From a virus: DNA of 64,000 nucleotides. The position numbers were made by a program, and so were the translations under genes. Below the pieces are notes generated by a model. The model was not told the DNA's origin. It did not search any database and was given only the letters and a program-made list of their open reading frames with translations. The stretch spans positions 1 to 64,000 of the IMG/VR virus record IMGVR_UViG_3300042569_002607. One strand, written 5' to 3'. Position 1 is the stretch's first letter. Every line of letters starts with the position of its first letter. Shown one piece after another: positions 50,983-58,371 of the stretch.

Positions 50983-51458
50983 GCCGCTCGCTGAATCGCG
51001 TCACGCTTATTGGCCACGTTGGCGGTGATCCCGAAGTCCGCGACGTAAACAACGGCAGCCGCGTCGCGACGTTCTCATTGGCCACGAGTGAATCGTGGAC
51101 CAACGACGCGGGTCAGGCAACAGAGAAGACCGAGTGGCATCGGGTCGTCGTGTGGAACAAGGGGAAGCGCACCCTGGCCGATTTCGTTCAGCAGTACATC
51201 AAGAAAGGCGAGAAGCTCTACGTCGAAGGGAAAGTCACGTATCGACAGTGGGAAGACAAAGACGGGCTGAAGCGCACGACGACCGAAATCAACGCGAGCG
51301 AGCTCATGCCGCTCGGTGGACGACGCGACAATGATGCAGGTGCGGAAGCACGAGCGCCTCGCGCGTCGGCAGCGCCAGCTACGCCGAAACCGGCGCCAGC
51401 GGGTGACAGTTTCCCTGACGCTCTGCTGGATGACGACGACGATCTCCCTTTTGACTGA
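50979..51458 (+). CDS. ssb: Single-stranded DNA-binding protein
   Basis: This 159-residue protein has an OB fold at residues 1-110 (SLNRVTLIGHVGGDPEVRDV, then TEWHRVVVWNKGKRTLADFV and KGEKLYVEGKVTYRQW). It has a disordered linker and the acidic tip DDDDDLPFD that recruits partner proteins. It protects ssDNA in phage replication and recombination. ATGA-type overlap with the upstream gene. Confidence 0.97.
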   Translation: MSRSLNRVTLIGHVGGDPEVRDVNNGSRVATFSLATSESWTNDAGQATEKTEWHRVVVWNKGKRTLADFVQQYIKKGEKLYVEGKVTYRQWEDKDGLKRTTTEINASELMPLGGRRDNDAGAEARAPRASAAPATPKPAPAGDSFPDALLDDDDDLPFD

Positions 51459-51470
51459 CGGGTGACGATC

Positions 51471-51896
51471 ATGAGCAAGACCTGCTTCAAGTGCGGCGAG
51501 CTAAAGCCGCTGGAGCAATTCTATCGTCACCCCCAGATGGCCGATGGGCACTTGAATAAGTGCAAGGTCTGTACGCGGAAGGATGTTCGCCTCAATCGTC
51601 GTGCGAAGCGAGTGTACTACAACGAGTACGACGTGCAGCGATACCGGAAACAGCACAGGTGGCCAGATCGCGATCCACAGAAGGCACGTGCCACGGCCAT
51701 GGTAAACATTCGTGTACAACGAGGGACGATGATTCGGCCGAAGCGATGCTCGCAATGCGGCCGATCGGATCTCGCGATCGAAGCGCATCACGATGACTAC
51801 AGCAAACCGCTAACGGTTCGATGGCTCTGCACTTCGTGTCACGACAATCACCACGCAATGGAGAACATCCCGGTTCCCCATGTCGATCATGATTAA
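51471..51896 (+). CDS. Zinc-binding HNH-like endonuclease candidate
   Basis: This protein is 141 residues from ATG 51471 (a GTG at 51462 is possible). The N-terminal zinc knuckle is CFKCGELKPLEQFYRHP with CKVC. The C-terminal half has RCSQCGRSDLAIEAHHDDYS and WLCTSCHDNHHAM, two CxxC pairs around HH-D-Y, the arrangement of small phage HNH proteins. Its location in the recombination operon fits a DNA-cutting role. Confidence 0.7.
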   Translation: MSKTCFKCGELKPLEQFYRHPQMADGHLNKCKVCTRKDVRLNRRAKRVYYNEYDVQRYRKQHRWPDRDPQKARATAMVNIRVQRGTMIRPKRCSQCGRSDLAIEAHHDDYSKPLTVRWLCTSCHDNHHAMENIPVPHVDHD

Positions 51897-52215
51897 CGAC
51901 GACACCGCCGATCTCGGCGCCGCTCCCTTTGCGCGGGCCCGACGCGGCCGGGTGCAGATCGAGCTCCCGCAGATCGCGGTGCAGACGCAAGACGCGGCGC
52001 GCATCGCGGGCATGGGCGACGACGTGCTCCGAAAGATCCCGTGGCGCGTGTTGCCCTTTGCGCGCCACGGCAAGCACCGGTGGTACCTGGTGGCCCACGT
52101 GCAGCTCTTCGCGGAACGACTGATGGCCCTGCGCATCGCGCGCGGCGAGCCGAAACACATTGAATCCCTCTTGGCACTCGCGGTTGAGCTGCCGTCCATG
52201 GAGCACGACATATGA
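51880..52215 (+). CDS. Hypothetical protein
   Basis: This 111-residue protein overlaps the HNH-like gene by 17 bp; an ATG three codons later is an alternative start. The helical segment (VQTQDAARIAGMGDDVLRKI, then RYWYLVAHVQ-like strand) could be an excisionase-type winged helix that reads DNA. No family is certain. Confidence 0.55.
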   Translation: MSIMINDDTADLGAAPFARARRGRVQIELPQIAVQTQDAARIAGMGDDVLRKIPWRVLPFARHGKHRWYLVAHVQLFAERLMALRIARGEPKHIESLLALAVELPSMEHDI

Positions 52216-53192
52216 GCGCGATGGCAGATCAGTCGGCAGCAATCGACGAGGCGATCAGCTTGCTGGGGGAGAACGGCTATCGCGTGTTGCGCCCGTTCGT
52301 CGGGCGCGCGCGCGATTACGTGGAGGTGGCTGACGTGCCTGAGGCATCACCACACGTGGGATGTGGCATGATGGTCGATACCGAAACGACGGGGCCCGAC
52401 GTCTCGGTTGACGAGATCATTCAACTGGCCGTGACGCCGTTCCTATTTGACCGGCAGACCGGCGCGATCCTGCACGTGCACGCGGCCGTAGTGATGTACG
52501 AAGAACCCTCGCGCCCGATCACGGAGGCGGCGTCCGCCGTCCATGGGATCTCGCCCGATCGTCTGGTGGGGCAGCGGTTCCATGCGGATCTCGTTGCAGA
52601 GCTCTGGACCATGGCCGAGGTGATCTGCGCGCACAACGCGGCGTTCGATCGGCCGATGCTCGATCGACGGTTCGGGGCCACACTGCCCGAGCGCGCCTGG
52701 GGGTGCACCTACGTCGACGTACCATGGCGGCGGGCGAAGTATCCGAGCGCAAGCCTTGGCGCGCTGCTCATTGAGCACACGGAGCACTTCTTTGCGGGGC
52801 ATGATGCCGCCGATGATTGCTACGCGGCCCTGCACTGCTTGGCGATGCCATTCCACACCCCCGGCTTTGACGCCACCGAGCAATACCCCTTCTGGCACGT
52901 GCTGCAACGCGTCCAGCAACGCGTCGTGCGCCTGTTCGCCACCGGTGCCCCGTTCGAAACGAAGGACGCGCTGCAGCGGCGCGGCTACAAGTGGAACGAT
53001 CCGAGCAAGCCTGGGGCGCAGTTCAAGGGGTGGCACCGGAAGGCGTGGTGGCGTGAGGTCCCCGAGGAGGCCCTTGAGGAGGAATACGCGTGGATGACGA
53101 CCGCCGTCTATGGCGGACGACCGGCGGCATTGCTGAGCGGTCGGGAAGACGTTCCGGCCACGAAGCGCTTCGCGAAGGGCGGCGCGCCATAA
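52212..53192 (+). CDS. DnaQ-like 3'-5' exonuclease
   Basis: This 326-residue protein is of the DEDDh type: VDTETTGPD near residue 55 (Asp and Glu), ICAHNAAFDRPML near 140 (third Asp) and FFAGHDAADDCYA near 195 (His and last Asp). The C-terminal about 100 residues (residue 230 on: RGYKWNDPSKPGAQFKGWHR) contain a domain often fused to phage exonucleases. It likely edits or trims DNA during recombination or replication. Confidence 0.88.
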   Translation: MSAMADQSAAIDEAISLLGENGYRVLRPFVGRARDYVEVADVPEASPHVGCGMMVDTETTGPDVSVDEIIQLAVTPFLFDRQTGAILHVHAAVVMYEEPSRPITEAASAVHGISPDRLVGQRFHADLVAELWTMAEVICAHNAAFDRPMLDRRFGATLPERAWGCTYVDVPWRRAKYPSASLGALLIEHTEHFFAGHDAADDCYAALHCLAMPFHTPGFDATEQYPFWHVLQRVQQRVVRLFATGAPFETKDALQRRGYKWNDPSKPGAQFKGWHRKAWWREVPEEALEEEYAWMTTAVYGGRPAALLSGREDVPATKRFAKGGAP

Positions 53193-53494
53193 TGCGAGAC
53201 TCGGTACTCCTCCGGCGCGATGACGCGAGCTGCAACACGACGACGGCGGTGCAGCAAACGCGCATTGCCATCGAGAAGGTCGCACGGTCGCAGACATGGG
53301 ACATTGAAGGCGCGTCGCCGTTTCCCATGGACGTGCTCCCGCTCCTACAGGACGCGAGTAAGCTCCTCGCCAAGGCGCACGCGAAGATCCGCGCCCACGC
53401 TCAGGAGCATGTGTGGCCGGCGCACCGCGTGCATCATCAGCGTGAGCGCATGACCGAGACGTTCCGTGCAACCGAGGATCCCACCCATGGGTGA
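53192..53494 (+). CDS. Small hypothetical protein
   Basis: This 100-residue protein has a TAATG overlap with the exonuclease gene. It is helical, His-rich near the end (AHAQEHVWPAHRVHHQRERM). Not recognised. Confidence 0.55.
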   Translation: MRDSVLLRRDDASCNTTTAVQQTRIAIEKVARSQTWDIEGASPFPMDVLPLLQDASKLLAKAHAKIRAHAQEHVWPAHRVHHQRERMTETFRATEDPTHG

Positions 53495-53783
53495 CGCGGG
53501 TGACGTGTGGAACGCCGCGCGCAGCAATCGACAGGAGGCGAACGCGGCTCGCTACCACCGGTGTGTGGCGCAGCTCGCGGAGTATCCGTATCACGTGCAG
53601 CAGTTCAATCATGGGGCGCACTGGCGTGTGGATGTGCTGGGCGTCGCCTTCGACTTCTGGCCGCACACCGGCAAGTATCGCAGCCAGACGAGCGGTCCGG
53701 TCATGCAGGGGACCGCTGCGGATTTCGTGGAGTTTCTCGCGCGGGCGCGCTCGGCGCTCGCCACCTTGGTGACCGTGAGGTAG
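53487..53783 (+). CDS. Small hypothetical protein
   Basis: This 98-residue protein overlaps the previous gene by 8 bp. The pattern FNHGAHWRVDVLGVAFDFWP, then HTGKYRSQTSG resembles small phage proteins with a two-layer alpha/beta fold. It lies just upstream of the excision/integration genes. No function assigned. Confidence 0.6.
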   Translation: MGDAGDVWNAARSNRQEANAARYHRCVAQLAEYPYHVQQFNHGAHWRVDVLGVAFDFWPHTGKYRSQTSGPVMQGTAADFVEFLARARSALATLVTVR

Positions 53784-53790
53784 CAGACCG

Positions 53791-54162
53791 ATGGCACTCC
53801 CTTTGTTGGCAACATCAAGCATGGAAGAGCTGCTCGAGGAATGGGCACGTGATGCCGCGACGCTGCGCAAGCACGGCCAGTCCGCGCTCGCGCAGCAGTT
53901 GGAGACCGTGGTGACGCGCGTGCGTGAGGTCGCCGAAGAGTGGCTGGACACGCTCACTGAAGGAGAGGCCGCATTGTACTCGGGCCAGTCGACGCGATGG
54001 CTTGCACAGCGCTTCGAGTCGTACGCGCGTCGAGGACTGGCGTTCAAGCGTGGGCGCGCCCGTGTGTATCGCCGGTGTGCCCTCCCTCGGCGGTCAGAGA
54101 TCGTGGCGGCGTACGTGGCCGGCCAAGAGGCGGCGCGACAGACGCGTGCGGTGTCGCTGTGA
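53791..54162 (+). CDS. HTH protein upstream of the integrase (excisionase candidate)
   Basis: This 123-residue protein has an N-terminal helical region, then LTEGEAALYSGQSTRWLAQR and a basic strand (FKRGRARVYRRCALP), the order of an excisionase-type winged helix. It overlaps the integrase start by GTGA, so the two are made together, as with xis-int. It is a second excisionase candidate besides 47707. Confidence 0.55.
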   Translation: MALPLLATSSMEELLEEWARDAATLRKHGQSALAQQLETVVTRVREVAEEWLDTLTEGEAALYSGQSTRWLAQRFESYARRGLAFKRGRARVYRRCALPRRSEIVAAYVAGQEAARQTRAVSL

Positions 54163-55493
54163 GCGAGACGAAGGCGAGAAAGGAACTGTACCGCGCCGGC
54201 GGGCGCGGGGATCTCGTGCGTGTGGTGGTCGACACGGGCGAGAATCGCACGATCGTGTACTATCGCGACGCCGACGGCATCCCACGGAAGAAGAAGTATC
54301 CGAACACGAAGACGGGGCGCGATGCCGCCAGGGCCTTCGGCGAAGGGTGGTTGTCGGCGCGTGATCGCATGGTGCGCGAGCGGGCAACCGCCGCAATCAA
54401 TGCGGGACCAACGCTCACGGTCCGCGGGCTGTGGGACGCGTATAAGGCGGCGGAGTTCTCGCTCGAAGTCGGGCACGGGCTACGGGAAGCCACGCAGCGC
54501 TCGTACACCCAGCACTGGCGTCGCTTCGAGCTCTTCATCGGCAAAGATCGCTTGGCGGAGACAATCAAGGTCCCGGAGCTCGCCGAGTTGAAGCGGCAAG
54601 ACTTAGACGCCGAGCGCGCCCTGAATCAGATCAAGCAGACATTCAACGTGGTGCGCACCGTGTTTCGGTGGGGCGTCGAACAGGAGCTGATGATCCGCTC
54701 GCCGCTGGCGCTCATGCGGTGGAAGTCGCGCAAGGATGAACCCAAACCGCTGGAGCCCGACGAGTACACGGCGGACGAGAGCGAGCGCATCCTCGCCGCG
54801 TTGGACAAAACGGACACCCGCCAGTGGAAGGCGTGGGTGTTCGTGATGCTGGCCGCGCACTACGGCCAACGCGCCAACGCCGTGCTCCATCTCCGGTGGC
54901 AGGACATCGATTGGGAGGCGGGGATCATCCGGTGGCCGGGACGCTTCCAGAAGCAGGGGCGCGATCTCGTGCGCCCGATCCTGTGGGAGGCGTATTCCGC
55001 ACTGCTGACGGCGCAGCAGGAGCGGGAGCGGGCCGCCGGCTTCCGTCGCCTGAAGCACCACAAGAGCGCTCACAGCACTCGCGAGCGACTCGAGTCCGCG
55101 GACTGGGTCCTCTTTGCCGAGCGCGATCGCGCCAAGCCGATGTCGTACCAGTCGCTGCATTACCACATCTGCCAGGCGGAGATTCGCGCGAAGGTGGACG
55201 CGAAGCCCTACCGGAAGGCGCACGGGCTCCGGCGCATGTTGCTCGGCAAGGTGCTCGAAGAGACCGGCGACCGCGCGTTGGCGTTGGAAGTCATTGGCGA
55301 TCGCGATCTCTCGCAGCTGGCGAGCTATGACCGGCGCATCGACGTGCGGACGGCCGCTGCGCTCCGGCAGGTCAGCATCGAGGGGCAAATGGAAGCCAGT
55401 GCGAAACTGTCCCCGAAACGTCCCGACGTCCCCGAAAACGAAACGGCCCCCGGAGGACCGGAGGCCGTAACTTCAAACGTGGAGGCAACTTAG
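54159..55493 (+). CDS. int: Tyrosine integrase
   Basis: This 444-residue recombinase for site-specific integration has a core-binding domain (about residues 85-180) and a catalytic domain. The first Arg is in GQRANAVLHLRW (about 238), the HxLRR box in KAHGLRRMLLGKV (about 354-358) and the nucleophile Tyr in LASYDRR (about 389). The usual second His box (GH) reads GDRDLS, so that His is replaced. An extended C-terminus follows. The GTG start overlaps the HTH gene. Confidence 0.9.
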   Translation: MSETKARKELYRAGGRGDLVRVVVDTGENRTIVYYRDADGIPRKKKYPNTKTGRDAARAFGEGWLSARDRMVRERATAAINAGPTLTVRGLWDAYKAAEFSLEVGHGLREATQRSYTQHWRRFELFIGKDRLAETIKVPELAELKRQDLDAERALNQIKQTFNVVRTVFRWGVEQELMIRSPLALMRWKSRKDEPKPLEPDEYTADESERILAALDKTDTRQWKAWVFVMLAAHYGQRANAVLHLRWQDIDWEAGIIRWPGRFQKQGRDLVRPILWEAYSALLTAQQERERAAGFRRLKHHKSAHSTRERLESADWVLFAERDRAKPMSYQSLHYHICQAEIRAKVDAKPYRKAHGLRRMLLGKVLEETGDRALALEVIGDRDLSQLASYDRRIDVRTAAALRQVSIEGQMEASAKLSPKRPDVPENETAPGGPEAVTSNVEAT

Positions 55494-55503
55494 AAATGCA
55501 ACG

Positions 55504-55548
55504 CTCAGAGCCACAGATCGGGATTGAACCGATGACCGCATCGTTGGA
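55504..55548 (-). other. Putative attP core: 3' half of a tRNA gene
   Basis: Eleven bases after the integrase stop, the minus strand carries a perfect T-arm (ATCGG-TTCAATC-CCGAT) followed by CTGTGGCT as an acceptor 3' strand. No matching D-arm or anticodon stem precedes it, so this is a tRNA 3' fragment, the usual attP core of phages that integrate into tRNA genes. The tRNA identity is not determinable from this part. Confidence 0.7.
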
Positions 55549-55593
55549 GAAATCGGACGAATCGCGGGCTTCCCTCTGTCGCACCCCGACTCG

Positions 55594-55610
55594 CCTTGCG
55601 GGTCTGGCAC
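55594..55610 (+). promoter_or_regulatory. Conserved element, GGG subtype, variant inside the att region
   Basis: CCTTGCGGGTCTGGCAC matches the GGG subtype with one change (TCT for TTT) and then diverges. It lies between the attP core and the arm-like repeats, 109 bp before the next gene. Confidence 0.6.
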
Positions 55611-55647
55611 AAGAAACCCCGGTTTTTCGCGCAAGTCAAGACAGAAG

Positions 55648-55683
55648 TGGCAACGAAATGGCAACCGGCGACGGGATGGCAAC
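55648..55683 (+). repeat. Three TGGCAAC direct repeats, candidate integrase arm sites
   Basis: TGGCAAC occurs at 55648-55654, 55659-55665 and 55677-55683. Related GGCAAC is at about 55485, on the other side of the core. Short direct repeats flanking the core are the expected layout of integrase arm-type binding sites. Confidence 0.6.
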
Positions 55684-55719
55684 GGACGCGGTGGAACGCC
55701 GCCACGCCGGAGCGTCCCG

Positions 55720-56238
55720 GTGCCGATAACGACCGACGACGTCGCCATCCTGTCCGCCCAACTCGCCTTTATCCGACGCGAGCGGTTGGCCCAGTGGACG
55801 AGCGCGCGTGCGTTCCGATCGTTCCGTGGCGCGCCGACGCCGAGACACCGTGCCCTGATCGACTTATGCGATGCGCTGGCCGCGGCGCAGCTCGCCCAGT
55901 TGCACGACTCGCCGACCTGGGCGGCGCTGGAGTCCGCGGGGCAACGCGTGTGCCTGGAGGTCCTGACGCAGGTGGTGGAACGGGTCACGCGGTATGGGAC
56001 CGGCCTCGGCAGTGACGAGCTGGAGACCCTCGAGGCGTGTACCCGCCGCCGGCTGTTGGCGGCGCTCCCGCCTGACGCGCAGGACGGTGCGGATACCGAG
56101 TGGTGGAGCGTCGCGCACTCCGGGCTGCTCTACGCGATGGAGCTCCGGGATGGGGTCCGGCAGTGGTGGCCCGTCACGGTCCCGCTGGCGATCGCCAGCG
56201 AGTCGCTGCCGGCGGAGGTGCGCCAGTATGTCGCGTAA
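55720..56238 (+). CDS. Hypothetical protein downstream of attP
   Basis: This 172-residue protein starts with GTG. It is mainly helical (ALIDLCDALAAAQLAQLHDS, then RVCLEVLTQVVERVTRYG). Not recognised. It begins the rightward operon beyond attP and overlaps the next gene by 11 bp. Confidence 0.6.
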   Translation: MPITTDDVAILSAQLAFIRRERLAQWTSARAFRSFRGAPTPRHRALIDLCDALAAAQLAQLHDSPTWAALESAGQRVCLEVLTQVVERVTRYGTGLGSDELETLEACTRRRLLAALPPDAQDGADTEWWSVAHSGLLYAMELRDGVRQWWPVTVPLAIASESLPAEVRQYVA

Positions 56239-56635
56239 CGCCTCTCGGCAGGATCTGGCCGAAGAGCAGATTGCGCGGTCGCGCCGGATGCCATCCGACG
56301 ACGACTTGGGGCCGCTCTTTGCGCCAACGCTCCCCGAGGCGGCCCCCGTGGCCGCCGTGGATCACGGTACCAGCCGGGACGCGGCTGACCGGGTGCTCCC
56401 GATTACCGGCGCGCTCCGTCGTCGCATCCTGGTGTTGCTCATCGACGCCTACGACGAAGGGATGACGGACAAAGAGCTCGAAGATCTGCCGGAGATGAAG
56501 CGGTACGGATTCTCAACGGTGCGAAAGCGCCGGAGCGAATTGTTCAAGGCGGGGTTGCTGAAAGCCGCCGGCTCCCGCGGTGGGCTGACCGTGTGGGTCG
56601 CGCTGCCCCATGCCTCCGCCGTCCTCGGGCCCTAA
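56228..56635 (+). CDS. Winged-helix-like phage protein
   Basis: In this 135-residue protein the C-terminal ILVLLIDAYDEGMTDKELED, then GFSTVRKRRSELFKAGLLKA and GGLTVWVAL form a winged-helix pattern frequent in phage early proteins. It may sense or bind DNA near the origin. It overlaps the upstream gene by 11 bp; a regulatory element follows the stop. Confidence 0.65.
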   Translation: MSRNASRQDLAEEQIARSRRMPSDDDLGPLFAPTLPEAAPVAAVDHGTSRDAADRVLPITGALRRRILVLLIDAYDEGMTDKELEDLPEMKRYGFSTVRKRRSELFKAGLLKAAGSRGGLTVWVALPHASAVLGP

Positions 56636-56636
56636 C

Positions 56637-56654
56637 CCTTGCGGGTTTGGCACG
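56637..56654 (+). promoter_or_regulatory. Conserved element, GGG subtype, at the head of the replication operon
   Basis: CCTTGCGGGTTTGGCACG begins one base after a stop codon in a 165-bp gap, 146 bp before the next start (56801). The inverted repeat CCAGT...ACTGG (56686-56700 region) follows. It sits where a helicase/initiator operon promoter would be expected. Confidence 0.75.
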
Positions 56655-56800
56655 TCGTAGTCACATTCGTGCATCCAGTCCTGAACCCACTGGATGCCTC
56701 GCCGGAAGCGTCTTTCGCGCCCCACGGCCACCGGCCCTACACGTCTCGCGCGTGTTGGGGGGTTCACCGGTGGTCGGGGGCGTGTTCTTTGGGAGGCAGT

Positions 56801-57016
56801 ATGGCCGTCAGCACGGCCGCTCGACTGGTGGTCCCGATCGCGCCGGATGATACCGCGCCGGATCGCCCCCTGTCGGAAGACGATCAACGATTGGTCGCCG
56901 CGTGGTTGCGGCGTTTGGAACGCGAAGCCCCCGCAGGCAGCGCGGACCTCACGGTCCCGCGGTATCTCGCACGTCGCATCGCGGCCACCTTTGCGCCCGC
57001 GGAGCCGACCGCATGA
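56801..57016 (+). CDS. Small hypothetical protein upstream of helicase
   Basis: This 71-residue protein's ATG is preceded by GGGAGG at good spacing, which decides the start; the open frame extends back to 56639 but would cover the regulatory element. One helical segment (LSEDDQRLVAAWLRRLERE). It overlaps the helicase start by ATGA. Confidence 0.6.
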   Translation: MAVSTAARLVVPIAPDDTAPDRPLSEDDQRLVAAWLRRLEREAPAGSADLTVPRYLARRIAATFAPAEPTA

Positions 57017-58353
57017 CGGTGCCTATTCGCCATCGTACCTGCGTGTTCCCCGGCTGCGGCCTCAGCTTCGATCCGCCGGCGGAGCCGTTGGAGCACGAAG
57101 GGCATCTGTTCTGTGGCCAGCATCGGATCGGGGGACAGATGTTCCTGAAGCGCGGCTGGTCGCTCGACCTGCTGGTGCACTGGCCACGTTGCCGGTGGTG
57201 TCGCACGGTGCTGCCGCAGAAGCGCTATGAGCACTACATCGACGACGGCTGGGAGCCGGGCGGCTACGTCTACTGCGACGCGCACGCCGTCATCGAAGGC
57301 CGTGACCCGGAACTCATTGCGCTGCGGGGGCTCGATGAAGCGTCCGCGATCGACGAGATCTCTGACGAGAAGCTCGTCCGGTTCCCCCAAGCCGCGTTAC
57401 ATCGACTCGCCGGCCCCATGGCGCCGGGGCGTCTGTGCTACGTCTGCGCGTTCAGCGGGGGCGGCAAGACCGTGTCCGTCACGAACTGGATCTGGCATTG
57501 GGTGAAGGTGGCGGGGCTTCGCGTGCACTACCTGCCGACGGAAGGCAGCATCGGCGAGGTGCTCACGCGCTTCGCGTGCTTTCTGGCGGGTGCCGACGCG
57601 GACGAGGCGCTGTCGTATCGCTACCGCGATGCGGAACGAGCCGGCGACGTGCGGGCGAAGATCATGCGCCAGGAGATTGCGCTGGCCCGGGAAGAGTTGC
57701 GCCGTGATCGCGAGTTCCTCACGAACCTACGCATCGATCCCATTGAGACGCTCACCCCGTCCAGCTTTCGCACCGCGATTGAAGCGACGCGCGTCATGGA
57801 GAGCGAGCTCCTCATTGTGGATCATGTGGACCACATGGAGTCTGATGCCGATGATCAGCACCCCGACATCGTCATCTCAAACCGCGTGCAAATGATGGCG
57901 CTGCGCGCGGCGAAATCGCTGAACATTCCGGTCCTCGCGTTGTCGCAACTCAACAGTCGGTATGCCGGGGCTGGGCAAGATCCGCTGGTGAAGTTCCGCC
58001 CGCCATCGCCTGACTGGATGTACAACAAGGGCAAGAAGGAAATGCTCGGGGCGCAGATCATCGGACTGCATCGCGTCCTCGATCCGCGGGCGGACCCGAG
58101 CGCGCTGCGCAAGGTCCGCAACCGCGAGCTCGATCCATGGCGCGTGAGCTTGCCCAACGTGATGGGGTGCTCGGACATGAAGTTTCGCTTCGGCCGTGGC
58201 ACCGCGCGCGGCACCGTGCTGCTGCAGTACGCCGAAGGTCGCCTCAGCGACATGCCGCAGGACTTGTTCGACCTCGCTGACGACGCGGCCACACCGCCAC
58301 CAACCGCGCCGACTCCCGCCGCTCCCGACCCTCTCGCTTGGATTCACGATTGA
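57013..58353 (+). CDS. DnaB-like replicative helicase with N-terminal zinc domain
   Basis: This 446-residue protein has an N-terminal region with Cys/His clusters (CVFPGCGLSFDP, FCGQHRIGG, CRWCRTVLP, YCDAHAV) resembling two zinc fingers. The helicase core has Walker A CAFSGGGKTVSV near residue 150 and Walker B ELLIVDHVDHM near 262. The QLNSR motif and a C-terminal Arg-rich block complete a RecA/DnaB-type ATPase. The DnaB N-terminal helical domain is replaced by the zinc region. Confidence 0.85.
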   Translation: MTVPIRHRTCVFPGCGLSFDPPAEPLEHEGHLFCGQHRIGGQMFLKRGWSLDLLVHWPRCRWCRTVLPQKRYEHYIDDGWEPGGYVYCDAHAVIEGRDPELIALRGLDEASAIDEISDEKLVRFPQAALHRLAGPMAPGRLCYVCAFSGGGKTVSVTNWIWHWVKVAGLRVHYLPTEGSIGEVLTRFACFLAGADADEALSYRYRDAERAGDVRAKIMRQEIALAREELRRDREFLTNLRIDPIETLTPSSFRTAIEATRVMESELLIVDHVDHMESDADDQHPDIVISNRVQMMALRAAKSLNIPVLALSQLNSRYAGAGQDPLVKFRPPSPDWMYNKGKKEMLGAQIIGLHRVLDPRADPSALRKVRNRELDPWRVSLPNVMGCSDMKFRFGRGTARGTVLLQYAEGRLSDMPQDLFDLADDAATPPPTAPTPAAPDPLAWIHD

Positions 58354-58371
58354 ACCGGCACGACTGCACCC

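Noticed and set aside
52443-54476. 677-residue open frame on the minus strand
   Set aside because: It lies antisense to the exonuclease, small genes and int start, all of which have recognisable motifs or coupled starts.
55518-55591. A complete tRNA on the minus strand (about 74 nt)
   Set aside because: The acceptor pairs at 6 of 7 positions and the T-arm is perfect, but no proper D-arm or anticodon stem forms, so it is only a tRNA 3' fragment.
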